This document shows, one piece after another, positions 55,609-63,265 of a DNA stretch of 64,000 nt (position 1 is its first letter; every line of letters starts with the position of its first letter). This DNA is from Ferriphaselus sp. R-1 (GTDB lineage Bacteria > Pseudomonadota > Gammaproteobacteria > Burkholderiales > Gallionellaceae): the NCBI RefSeq assembly GCF_000746095.1, contig NZ_KN050807.1:62001-126000 (forward strand), read 5' to 3'. Below the pieces are notes generated by a model that saw nothing but the letters and a program-made list of their open reading frames with translations, was not told the DNA's origin and did no database searches. Made by a program: the position numbers and the translations under genes.

Positions 55609-57923
55609 CCCTGCGCCGCTCCCTGACTGTGACGGTCTGGCTGGGATTCCTGGCCGCATGTGTGTTCGTCATCGGTCGTTCCACCTTCAACGCCGACATG
55701 TCCGCCTTCCTCCCCAAGTCGCCCACGCCGCAGCAAAAGGTCATGGTCGACCAGTTGCGCGACGGTGTCGTCTCCCGTTTGATCCTGGTCGGACTCGATG
55801 GTGCGTCCGTGCCGCAACTGGCGCGGATCAGCCAGGGCATGCGCGCCCGGCTGAGTGCCGATCCCGAGCTGGTGATGGTGAGCAATGGCGAGCGCGTCGG
55901 CTTCGAGCGCGACTTCGAGCTGCTGTGGCGCAACCGCTATCTGCTGAGCGATGCCGTGGCACCCGGGCGTTTCGGGGTGGACGGACTGCGTTCCAGTCTC
56001 TCGGCCTATCTGGACCTGCTGTCCACCCCCATGAGCGGCATGGCGCAACAGGTCTTGCCGCAAGACCCCAGCGGCGAGCTGATCCATCTGCTGGAAGGCA
56101 TGGAAGGGCAGGGGCATCCCCTGAAGCAGGAGGAGGTATGGTTCTCCCGTGACGGGCAACGCGCCATGTTGCTGGTGCAGACCCGGGGCGCGGGTTCCGA
56201 CATCGATGCCCAGGAGCGCGCCATGCACCACATCCAGAGCGCGTTCGATGCGGCCACGCAGCAGGAACGGGTGAGCACTGCGCGCGTGCAGATGACCGGC
56301 CCCGGCGTGTTCTCGGTGCAATCGCGCGCCTCCATCAGCGACGATGCCTGGCGCTTGTCGCTCATCGCCACCGTGCTGGTGGCAAGCATGTTGCTGTTCA
56401 TCTACCGTTCGATGCGAGTGCTGCTGATGGGGCTGTTCCCGGTCACCAGCGGCGCGCTGGCGGGCGTGGCAGCAGTGAGTCTGGTCTTCGGTTCGGTGCA
56501 CGGCATCACGCTGGGGTTCGGGGTGACCCTGATCGGCGAGGGCGTGGATTACGCCATCTATCTGTTCACCCAGATGGGCCGGAAAGATACGCCTCAGTCC
56601 ACCTTGCAGCGTATCTGGCCGACCTTGCGCCTGGGTGTGCTGACTTCCATCTGCGGTTTCAGCGCGATGCTGTTCTCCAGCTTCACGGGGCTGGCACAGC
56701 TGGGGCTGTTCTCCATCTCGGGCCTGCTGGTGGCCGTGGCCACCACCCGCTGGGTGCTGCCTGGGTGGCTGCCCGCCGGGTTCTCGGTGCTGCCATCGGA
56801 ACGCTTCAGTCGTACCTTGATGATGGCCGTCCGCTATGCGCCACGAGCACGTCCGTTGCTGCTCGTACTGGTGGCTGCTGCGGTGCTGTCACTGGTGCAG
56901 CGCGATGCACTGTGGAACGACAGTCTGGCGAGCATGAGCCCGGTGTCCAGGGAGCTGCAGGCGCTGGACCAGCAACTGCGCGACGATATGGGCGCGCCCG
57001 ATGTGCGCTACCTGCTGGTGACTCATGGCGACACCCTGGAAGAGGTGTTGCAGCGCAGCGAGGATGCGGCGGCGCTGCTGCAGACCCAGGTGGGACTGGG
57101 CCGCCTGGCCGGTGTCGACACCCCGCCCTTGCCCAGTCGGCGCAGGCAGGCGGCGCGGCAGGCGGCCTTGCCGGAGCCGGATCAGGCCGCCGCCGACCTG
57201 CGTCTGGCCCTGCGTGACTTGCCGTACCGCAGCGAGACGTTCGCCCAATTCCCGCAGGAGATCGCGCAGGCAAAACGGCAGCCGCTGCTGGATGCCGCAC
57301 AGTTGCAGGGCAGCAGCCTGGGCCTGAAGCTGGATTCCTTCCTGCGGCACGATGCCACAGGCTGGTCCTTGCTGCTGCCGCTGCATGGCGTGCAGGATGC
57401 GCCCGCCATCGAACAAGAGATGCAGCGCGCCTTTGCCGCGCAGTTCACCCTGCTCGACATGAAACGTGAGACCGAGCAGATGTTCCACGACTACCGCCGC
57501 GAGGCGACGCAGAACGCCCTGCTCGGAGTGCTGGCCATCGTCGCCCTGTTGTCGCTCAGCCTGCGCTCCGTACGCCGGGTGCTGGATGTCGCACTGCCCT
57601 TGCTGGCGGCGGTCATCGTGGTGTCTGCGCTCCTGTTGCTGGGTGGGAAGGGGCTGTCCATCTTCCATCTGGTCGGCTTGCTGCTGGTGGTGGCGGTCGG
57701 CTCCAACTACTCCCTGTTCTTCGAGAGCCGCTGCGGCTCCAGTCAGGAGCGGGAACGCACCATCACCTCGCTGGTGTTCGCCAATGCCTCGACGGTGCTG
57801 GGCTTCGGCTTGCTGTCGTTCTCGCAGGCCCCGGTATTGAGCGCCATAGGCACCACCGTAGCCGGCGGCGCGGTGTTGAGCCTGATCTTTTCCGCTGTGT
57901 TGATCTCAAGGAATGAGGAATGA
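55605..57923 (+). CDS. MMPL/RND-family lipid exporter
   Basis: A 772-residue inner-membrane transporter. One N-terminal helix (about 8-27), a periplasmic domain, five helices near residues 250-400 (with LGFGVTLIGEGVDYAIYLFTQMGR), a second soluble domain (about 445-630) and five final helices (LLLVVAVGSNYSLFFESR). The two Gly/Asp-type TM motifs are the proton-relay positions of RND/MMPL proteins. It probably exports the polyene lipid, with the LolA-like protein as partner. Starts at an ATG-less codon (TTG at 55605) overlapping the LolA-like gene by 4 bases, stop overlapping the antiporter start. Confidence 0.88.
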   Translation: MTLRRSLTVTVWLGFLAACVFVIGRSTFNADMSAFLPKSPTPQQKVMVDQLRDGVVSRLILVGLDGASVPQLARISQGMRARLSADPELVMVSNGERVGFERDFELLWRNRYLLSDAVAPGRFGVDGLRSSLSAYLDLLSTPMSGMAQQVLPQDPSGELIHLLEGMEGQGHPLKQEEVWFSRDGQRAMLLVQTRGAGSDIDAQERAMHHIQSAFDAATQQERVSTARVQMTGPGVFSVQSRASISDDAWRLSLIATVLVASMLLFIYRSMRVLLMGLFPVTSGALAGVAAVSLVFGSVHGITLGFGVTLIGEGVDYAIYLFTQMGRKDTPQSTLQRIWPTLRLGVLTSICGFSAMLFSSFTGLAQLGLFSISGLLVAVATTRWVLPGWLPAGFSVLPSERFSRTLMMAVRYAPRARPLLLVLVAAAVLSLVQRDALWNDSLASMSPVSRELQALDQQLRDDMGAPDVRYLLVTHGDTLEEVLQRSEDAAALLQTQVGLGRLAGVDTPPLPSRRRQAARQAALPEPDQAAADLRLALRDLPYRSETFAQFPQEIAQAKRQPLLDAAQLQGSSLGLKLDSFLRHDATGWSLLLPLHGVQDAPAIEQEMQRAFAAQFTLLDMKRETEQMFHDYRREATQNALLGVLAIVALLSLSLRSVRRVLDVALPLLAAVIVVSALLLLGGKGLSIFHLVGLLLVVAVGSNYSLFFESRCGSSQERERTITSLVFANASTVLGFGLLSFSQAPVLSAIGTTVAGGAVLSLIFSAVLISRNEE

Positions 57924-59215
57924 GTACTTCGACGTTGCTGCAATCGACCACACACCAGAACGAGGCCCTGCTGTTCTTCACCTTGTTGCAACTGGTCATC
58001 ATCGTCATCATGGGGCGCGTCGGGGGCGAGCTGGCGGTGCGGGTCGCCCAGTCGCGGGCGGTGGGCGAGATCATCATCGGGATCTTGCTCGGGCCCTCAC
58101 TGTTCGGCTGGCTGGCTCCCGATCTGTTCCAGTTCGTGTTCAAGTCGAGTTCGCCGCAACCCATGTTCATCCTGAGCCAGATCGGCCTGGTGTTGCTGAT
58201 GTTCCAGATCGGCCTGGAGTTCGACTTCTCGCACCTGACGGCGAAGAACAACCGCCATTCGGTATGGAGCATCGCCGCTGTGGGGATCGCGCTGCCGTTC
58301 GCACTGGGCTTCATGTTCGGCTTTTACACGGCGCCGCTACTTTCGCCGCAGGCCGGGCGACTTGCCTCGGGGCTGTTCGTGGCGACCGCGTTCTCGATCA
58401 CGGCTTTGCCCATTTTGGGGCGCATCATGATTGAATTCGGGATGACGCGGACCAAGCTCGGGGTGATCGCGATCAGCGTCGCCGCCATCACGGACGTGGT
58501 CGGCTGGCTGCTGCTGGCCGTCGTGACGGCGGTTTCCCTGTCCGACTTCTCGGTCGCCGGTTTCGCGCAGACCCTGGGCTTGCTGGCACTGTATGTGGTG
58601 CTGAGCTGGTGGGTGGTGCGCCCGTTGCTGCATAGTGCGATCAAGCGCTCCGTGGTGACCGAACACCGCTTCTCCGACAACCTGATGGGCTTGCTCATCG
58701 CGACCATCTTCATCTCGGCCATGCTGACTTACAAGATTGGCATCTTCGCGATCTTCGGCGGTTTCATGATGGGCGTGTTGCTGCATGACCAGCACGACGT
58801 GGTGCAAGCCTGGCGCAAGAAAGTAGGCGAGTTCGTGACGGTCTTCTTCCTGCCCATCTTCTTCACCTACACCGGCCTGCGCACCAATGTCGGCAGTCTG
58901 GACAGCTGGGCGCTGTGGGGCTGGTGCGGCCTGCTCATCACCTTGGCCACGGCGGGCAAGCTGGGCGGTTGCTATCTTGCCGCGCGCTGGTCCGGCCTGA
59001 ATCACCATGAGTCGAAAGTGATGGGCATCATGATGAACACGCGCGCGCTGATGGAACTGATCATCATCAACGTCGGCTACGACCTGGGCGTGATCTCGCA
59101 GAACGTGTTTACCATGCTGGTGCTGATGGCGATATTCAGCACGGTGATCACGACTCCGGCGCTGCGCCGTTGGTTGCCCCAGGTCGGCATGTCCATTACA
59201 ATCAAAAGGGGATAG
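57920..59215 (+). CDS. Cation:proton antiporter (CPA2/Kef type)
   Basis: A 431-residue integral membrane protein with about 12 to 13 helices. Conserved features are ILLGPSLFGWL, GLEFDFSHL, TAFSITALPILGRIM and, near the end, NTRALMELIIINVGYDLG, as in Kef/NhaS3-type exchangers. No Rossmann/TrkA-N domain follows, so ion gating by nucleotide is not expected. It sits between the MMPL exporter and the flavoprotein, overlapping the exporter stop by 4 bases, which is unusual for a housekeeping antiporter. Confidence 0.88.
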   Translation: MSTSTLLQSTTHQNEALLFFTLLQLVIIVIMGRVGGELAVRVAQSRAVGEIIIGILLGPSLFGWLAPDLFQFVFKSSSPQPMFILSQIGLVLLMFQIGLEFDFSHLTAKNNRHSVWSIAAVGIALPFALGFMFGFYTAPLLSPQAGRLASGLFVATAFSITALPILGRIMIEFGMTRTKLGVIAISVAAITDVVGWLLLAVVTAVSLSDFSVAGFAQTLGLLALYVVLSWWVVRPLLHSAIKRSVVTEHRFSDNLMGLLIATIFISAMLTYKIGIFAIFGGFMMGVLLHDQHDVVQAWRKKVGEFVTVFFLPIFFTYTGLRTNVGSLDSWALWGWCGLLITLATAGKLGGCYLAARWSGLNHHESKVMGIMMNTRALMELIIINVGYDLGVISQNVFTMLVLMAIFSTVITTPALRRWLPQVGMSITIKRG

Positions 59216-59286
59216 TCGGGGCGGCAGGCCCTTCCCGGAGTCGCTTCCCTGCCTTTCCCGAGAGTCGTACGAATGAGAGGATTGTC

Positions 59287-60600
59287 ATGACCGAGCCAGA
59301 GAGCTCATGCGAGGTGCTGGTTATCGGCGGGGGGCCTGCCGGTTCCACCATCGCAGCTTTGCTGGCGCAGCGCGGGCGTGATGTCCTGATGCTGGAAAAG
59401 TCCAGACATCCTCGCTTCCACATCGGTGAGTCGCTGTTGCCCATGAACATGCCTCTGTTCGAGCAGCTCGGGGTGGGCGAGGAGATGAAGCGCATCGGCA
59501 TCGTGAAGCGTGGTGCCGAGTTCGTCTCGCCCAGTCACGGCACGGCGGTGATGATCGACTTCAACGATGCCTGGGACAACACCCATGCCACAGCGTATCA
59601 GGTGCGCCGCGACGAGTTCGACGAGGTCCTGTTCCGCAATGCCGCCGCGAAAGGCGCGCGGGTGGTCGAAGAGTGCAAGGTCACGGGGATCGAGTTCCTC
59701 GCCGATGCGGGCGCGCGGGTGACCACGGTCGACAAGGCCGGACAGTCGCAACGGATACAGGCCAGATTCGTGGTCGATGCCTCGGGCCGGGACACCTTTC
59801 TGTCGCGCCATTTTGGCATGAAGCATCGCAACAAGAAGCACAACAGCGCCGCCATCTTCGGGCACTTCGCCGGTGCCCGTCGTCTGGAGGGCGAGGTAGA
59901 AGGGAATATCAGCATTTTCTGGTTCGAGCATGGCTGGTTCTGGTTCATCCCGCTGGCGGACGGCAATACCAGCATAGGCGCGACCTGCTGGCCGTATTAC
60001 ATGAAGACGCGCCAGACCGATACCCGGCAGTTCCTGCTCGACACCATCGCCCTGTGTCCGGAGCTGGTCGAGCGCCTGAAGGACGCCACCCTAGTGTCCA
60101 AGGTCACGGCCACAGGTAACTTTTCCTACCTGTCCGAGCGTTCCTCCGGTACCAACTACATCCTGCTGGGGGATGCGTTCGCGTTCATCGATCCGGTGTT
60201 TTCCTCGGGCGTGTTCCTGGCGATGAACAGTGCCTTCGCCGGTGCGGATGCGGTCGAAGCGTGCCTGAACCAGCCGCGACAGGCGGCCCGCGTGCTGAAG
60301 CAGTTTGACAAAGTCATGACACACGGCCCCAAGGTGTTCTCCTGGTTCATCTACCGTATCACGACCCCCGCTATGCGTGATCTGCTGATGTATCAGGGGG
60401 CGGAGAGCAAGATCAAGAAGGCCCTGATCTCGGTGCTGATCGGGGACGTGTTCAGCAAGAAAGGTTATGCGTTCTGGTTACTCATGTTCAAGGTGATGTA
60501 CTACTGGCTGAGTCTGTCCGATCCGAAAGGCAGTCTGATGGCCTGGCGCAGGCGCAGGCGTTCGATACGTGCGGTGGATGAAATGGATGTGGTCGTCTGA
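59287..60600 (+). CDS. FAD-dependent oxidoreductase of the tryptophan-halogenase family
   Basis: A 437-residue flavoprotein starting MTEPESSCEVLVIGGGPAG. FAD-binding GGGPAGSTIAALLA (about residues 15-28), ESLLP, then WFWFIP (matching the flavin-halogenase motif W-x-W-x-I-P) and FIDPVFSSGV (matching F-x-x-P-x-x-S-x-G-V). Both halogenase hallmarks are present, and the Lys of the fast-halogenating site cannot be pinned down with certainty. Related enzymes in polyene clusters include halogenases and dehydrogenases. Coupled to the next gene (TGATG overlap). Confidence 0.85.
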   Translation: MTEPESSCEVLVIGGGPAGSTIAALLAQRGRDVLMLEKSRHPRFHIGESLLPMNMPLFEQLGVGEEMKRIGIVKRGAEFVSPSHGTAVMIDFNDAWDNTHATAYQVRRDEFDEVLFRNAAAKGARVVEECKVTGIEFLADAGARVTTVDKAGQSQRIQARFVVDASGRDTFLSRHFGMKHRNKKHNSAAIFGHFAGARRLEGEVEGNISIFWFEHGWFWFIPLADGNTSIGATCWPYYMKTRQTDTRQFLLDTIALCPELVERLKDATLVSKVTATGNFSYLSERSSGTNYILLGDAFAFIDPVFSSGVFLAMNSAFAGADAVEACLNQPRQAARVLKQFDKVMTHGPKVFSWFIYRITTPAMRDLLMYQGAESKIKKALISVLIGDVFSKKGYAFWLLMFKVMYYWLSLSDPKGSLMAWRRRRRSIRAVDEMDVVV

Positions 60601-61607
60601 TGAGTGAGATGGGATTCGGACAGGACTATTTGTCCCCGGTCGGGATAGAGGCTTACCTGCGCAGGAATCAGGGGCATGTGCTGGGCGTGATCGGTTTCGG
60701 TCGCCCGGTCGATTTGCCACCCACATCATGCACCCCGCTCTGGGTGGACATCCCCGTGCTGGGGGGAGCCGACACCAGCCTGGAAGTCTGGGTTAGCGAT
60801 GCGGCGGTGAGTCCGTGCGATCACGACGGTATTCATGGCAGCAGCGACGGTACGGTGCTGTTCGGCAGTGTGACCTTGGCGCAGCATGCCGGCGAGACCA
60901 TGCAGAGCCTAGCCAATCAGGCCTACTCGCGCATCTTCAGCTTTCTGGATCACCATGGCTTTTCGCACCTGTTGCGAGTCTGGCATTACTTTCCTCAGAT
61001 CAATGATGACGAGCATGGTCTGGAGCGCTATCGCGGCTTCAATGTGGGCAGGCACGAGGCATTTGTGGCGCATGGACGCAGCATCAGCGAGGAAAGTGTG
61101 CCGGCGGCGAGCGCTCTGGGCAGCAATAGCGGCTCGTTGACCATCTACTTCATGGCGGCCAGGCAGCCCGGCAAGGCGGTGGAGAATCCGCGCCAGATCA
61201 GCGCCTACCACTACCCGCAACTGTTCGGTCCGCGCAGCCCGATCTTCGTGAGGGCGCTGTCGGCGACCCTGGCTGGGCAGCATTGTTTCTTCATCTCCGG
61301 CACGGCCAGCATCGTCGGTTACGAGACCGTGCATCACGGAGATGCCGAGAAGCAGGCGGCGGAAACCCTGTTGAACATCCGCACCCTGTTGCAGCAAACC
61401 CCGCATTACCAGCCCGCGCAGGGCCGCATGCTGCTCAAGGTCTACCTGCGCCACGAGGAGTATTGGGAGATGGTGGCGACCAAGGTCAGGGCCGAGTTCG
61501 GCGATCAGGTCAAAGTGGTGTATCTGCATTCCAATATTTGTCGCTCGGATCTGTTGCTGGAGATCGAGGGCGCGTATTTCAACGAGGTCGAGGTGTCCGA
61601 TGAGTAG
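60600..61607 (+). CDS. Chorismatase (XanB2/FkbO/Hyg5-like)
   Basis: A 335-residue chorismate-hydrolysing enzyme. Signature regions: VWHYFPQIN, ERYRGFNVGRHEAF, FGPRSPIFVRA, FFISGTASIVGYETVHHGD and the C-terminal CRSDLLLEIEGAYF, where family members (as I recall) carry the catalytic Glu. XanB2 makes 3- and 4-hydroxybenzoate from chorismate, 3-hydroxybenzoate being the xanthomonadin starter; FkbO makes a dihydroxycyclohexadiene acid instead. Product type cannot be decided from sequence. It overlaps the flavoprotein gene by 1 base and the MipA gene by 8. Confidence 0.9.
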   Translation: MSEMGFGQDYLSPVGIEAYLRRNQGHVLGVIGFGRPVDLPPTSCTPLWVDIPVLGGADTSLEVWVSDAAVSPCDHDGIHGSSDGTVLFGSVTLAQHAGETMQSLANQAYSRIFSFLDHHGFSHLLRVWHYFPQINDDEHGLERYRGFNVGRHEAFVAHGRSISEESVPAASALGSNSGSLTIYFMAARQPGKAVENPRQISAYHYPQLFGPRSPIFVRALSATLAGQHCFFISGTASIVGYETVHHGDAEKQAAETLLNIRTLLQQTPHYQPAQGRMLLKVYLRHEEYWEMVATKVRAEFGDQVKVVYLHSNICRSDLLLEIEGAYFNEVEVSDE

Positions 61608-62442
61608 CATCAAACGCATCATTTTGGCGGGACTGGCGCTGATCGCCGCACCGCTGGTCCAGGCTCAGCCCGAGATGAAGCCCCAATGGGAGGTCGGAGC
61701 CGGTTTCGCCGCGATCGACTTTCCCATCTATCGCGGTGCGTCCGAGCATCGCTCGTATCTGTTGCCGGTGCCGTACTTCATCTATCGGGGCGATGTCGTT
61801 CAGATCAACCGTGAGCGCATCCGTGGGCTCATTTTCCGCAAAGACCGGGTGGAGATGGATGTCAGCGTGAATGGCTCGGTGCCTGCCAACAGCAACGATT
61901 CCATCGCGCGCCGGGGGATGCCCAACCTCGATCCCACATTCGAGATCGGCCCTTCGCTCAACACCCATCTCTACTATTCCGAAGACAAGAAGACCACGTT
62001 CGACATCCGTATGCCGCTGCGCACGGTGGTGGCCAGCAACTTCAAGCGGTTCAAGCATGTCGGCTGGCTGTTCCAGCCGCAACTGAATTTCGACGTGCGT
62101 GATATCTCGGGCAATGGCTGGAATCTCGGTGTGGTCGGCGGCCTGATCTACTCCGACAAGAACTATCACTCGTACTTCTACGATGTCGCGCCGCAGTATG
62201 TGACGGCGAGCAGACCGGCTTATACCGCCAATGGCGGCTATTCCGGTACCCAGTTCATCCTTGCCCTGAACAAGCGCTATCCGGAGCACTGGGTGGGCGG
62301 CTTCATGAAATGGGACGACCTGAGCGGCGCGACCTTCGTGAACAGCCCGCTGGTGACCAGCAAGCAATATTTCACGGTCGGCTTTGCCGTCACCTGGATG
62401 CTGGATCACTCCGACACGATGGTGGAAGTGAACAACGATTAA
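61600..62442 (+). CDS. MipA/OmpV family outer-membrane protein
   Basis: A 280-residue beta-barrel of the MipA/OmpV family. The signal peptide is about residues 1-22 (ending LVQAQ). Typical features: FPIYRGASEHRSYLLPVPYFIYRGD (motif YRGASEHRSYLLP), alternating aromatic strands, and a C-terminal aromatic-rich strand (YFTVGFAVTWML). The family is seen as a scaffold with murein enzymes or as a porin. It overlaps the chorismatase stop by 8 bases, so it belongs to the cluster transcript. Confidence 0.88.
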   Translation: MSSIKRIILAGLALIAAPLVQAQPEMKPQWEVGAGFAAIDFPIYRGASEHRSYLLPVPYFIYRGDVVQINRERIRGLIFRKDRVEMDVSVNGSVPANSNDSIARRGMPNLDPTFEIGPSLNTHLYYSEDKKTTFDIRMPLRTVVASNFKRFKHVGWLFQPQLNFDVRDISGNGWNLGVVGGLIYSDKNYHSYFYDVAPQYVTASRPAYTANGGYSGTQFILALNKRYPEHWVGGFMKWDDLSGATFVNSPLVTSKQYFTVGFAVTWMLDHSDTMVEVNND

Positions 62443-62461
62443 CCGGATTTCGTGATTTCTC

Positions 62462-62477
62462 GCGCCCCTAAGGGCGC
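62462..62477 (+). terminator. Weak hairpin after the MipA gene
   Basis: GCGCCC (62462-62467) pairs with GGGCGC (62472-62477), loop CTAA. No T-run follows, so it is at most a weak stop or a stabiliser in the 68-base gap before the next acyltransferase. Confidence 0.35.
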
Positions 62478-62510
62478 TATCTCGTAGTCACTCTGGAAAG
62501 CTGGCAGACG

Positions 62511-63260
62511 ATGTGGGTTTGGCGACAACTGAGATCTCTCTATGAATACATCGTGTTATATGGCGGTTTGCTGTTCTTCGCGCTGATCTGTCTGGCATGG
62601 AGCCTGCCCGCAGGCGTGTTTCGGCATCTGTTGCCACAGAAGCGGGGCGCTCGCATCGGGCAATACGTCATCATGCTGGTGTTCCGTCTCTACCTTGCCG
62701 TGGTGCGGGCCAGCGGTCTGGTCAAGCTTGACCTGCGTGCACTCGATGCCTTGCGCGGTGAGCCGCTCATCATCACCACCAACCACCCGGCACTCATCGA
62801 CGTGGTGCTGATCGGCTCGCGCCTGCCGCGCATCGTGTGTGTGCTGAAAGCGGCCTTGCTGGACAATCCATTGCTCGGCGGCGGAGCCAGCATGGCGGGT
62901 TATATCCGCAACGATTCGACCGGCAACCTGATCCGCCGCTCCGCCGAAGCGACGCGCGGCGGCAGCCAGCTGCTGATCTTTCCCGAAGGTACGCGCACGG
63001 TGACCGAGCCGATCAACCCGTTCAAGGGCGGCTTCGGTCTGGTCGCGCTGAAGGCGGGCGTGCCGGTGCAGACCGTGTTCATCGAGACCAACAGCCCGTT
63101 TCTGGGCAAGCACTGGCCGTTGTTGAAAAAACCGGAGTTCCCGCTGGTGTACCGGGTGACTCTGGGCAAGCGTTTCGAGGTCAAGGGCGATGTCAAAACC
63201 TTCGTGGCCGACCTTGAGGACTATTACCGCAGCGAGTTGCTGGCGCGCAAACATAAGTGA
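62511..63260 (+). CDS. PlsC-type 1-acyl-glycerol-3-phosphate acyltransferase
   Basis: A 249-residue inner-membrane acyltransferase. Hydrophobic N-terminal helix (about residues 14-38), then the H-x4-D motif in NHPALID, and the FPEGTRT motif (about 156-162), both hallmarks of PlsC-type enzymes. In polyene clusters PlsC-like genes occur along with LpxL-like ones, so it may transfer the acyl product; a general phospholipid role is equally possible. A gap of 68 bases precedes it, and the glycosyltransferase start almost touches its stop. Confidence 0.88.
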   Translation: MWVWRQLRSLYEYIVLYGGLLFFALICLAWSLPAGVFRHLLPQKRGARIGQYVIMLVFRLYLAVVRASGLVKLDLRALDALRGEPLIITTNHPALIDVVLIGSRLPRIVCVLKAALLDNPLLGGGASMAGYIRNDSTGNLIRRSAEATRGGSQLLIFPEGTRTVTEPINPFKGGFGLVALKAGVPVQTVFIETNSPFLGKHWPLLKKPEFPLVYRVTLGKRFEVKGDVKTFVADLEDYYRSELLARKHK

Positions 63261-63265
63261 CACGC

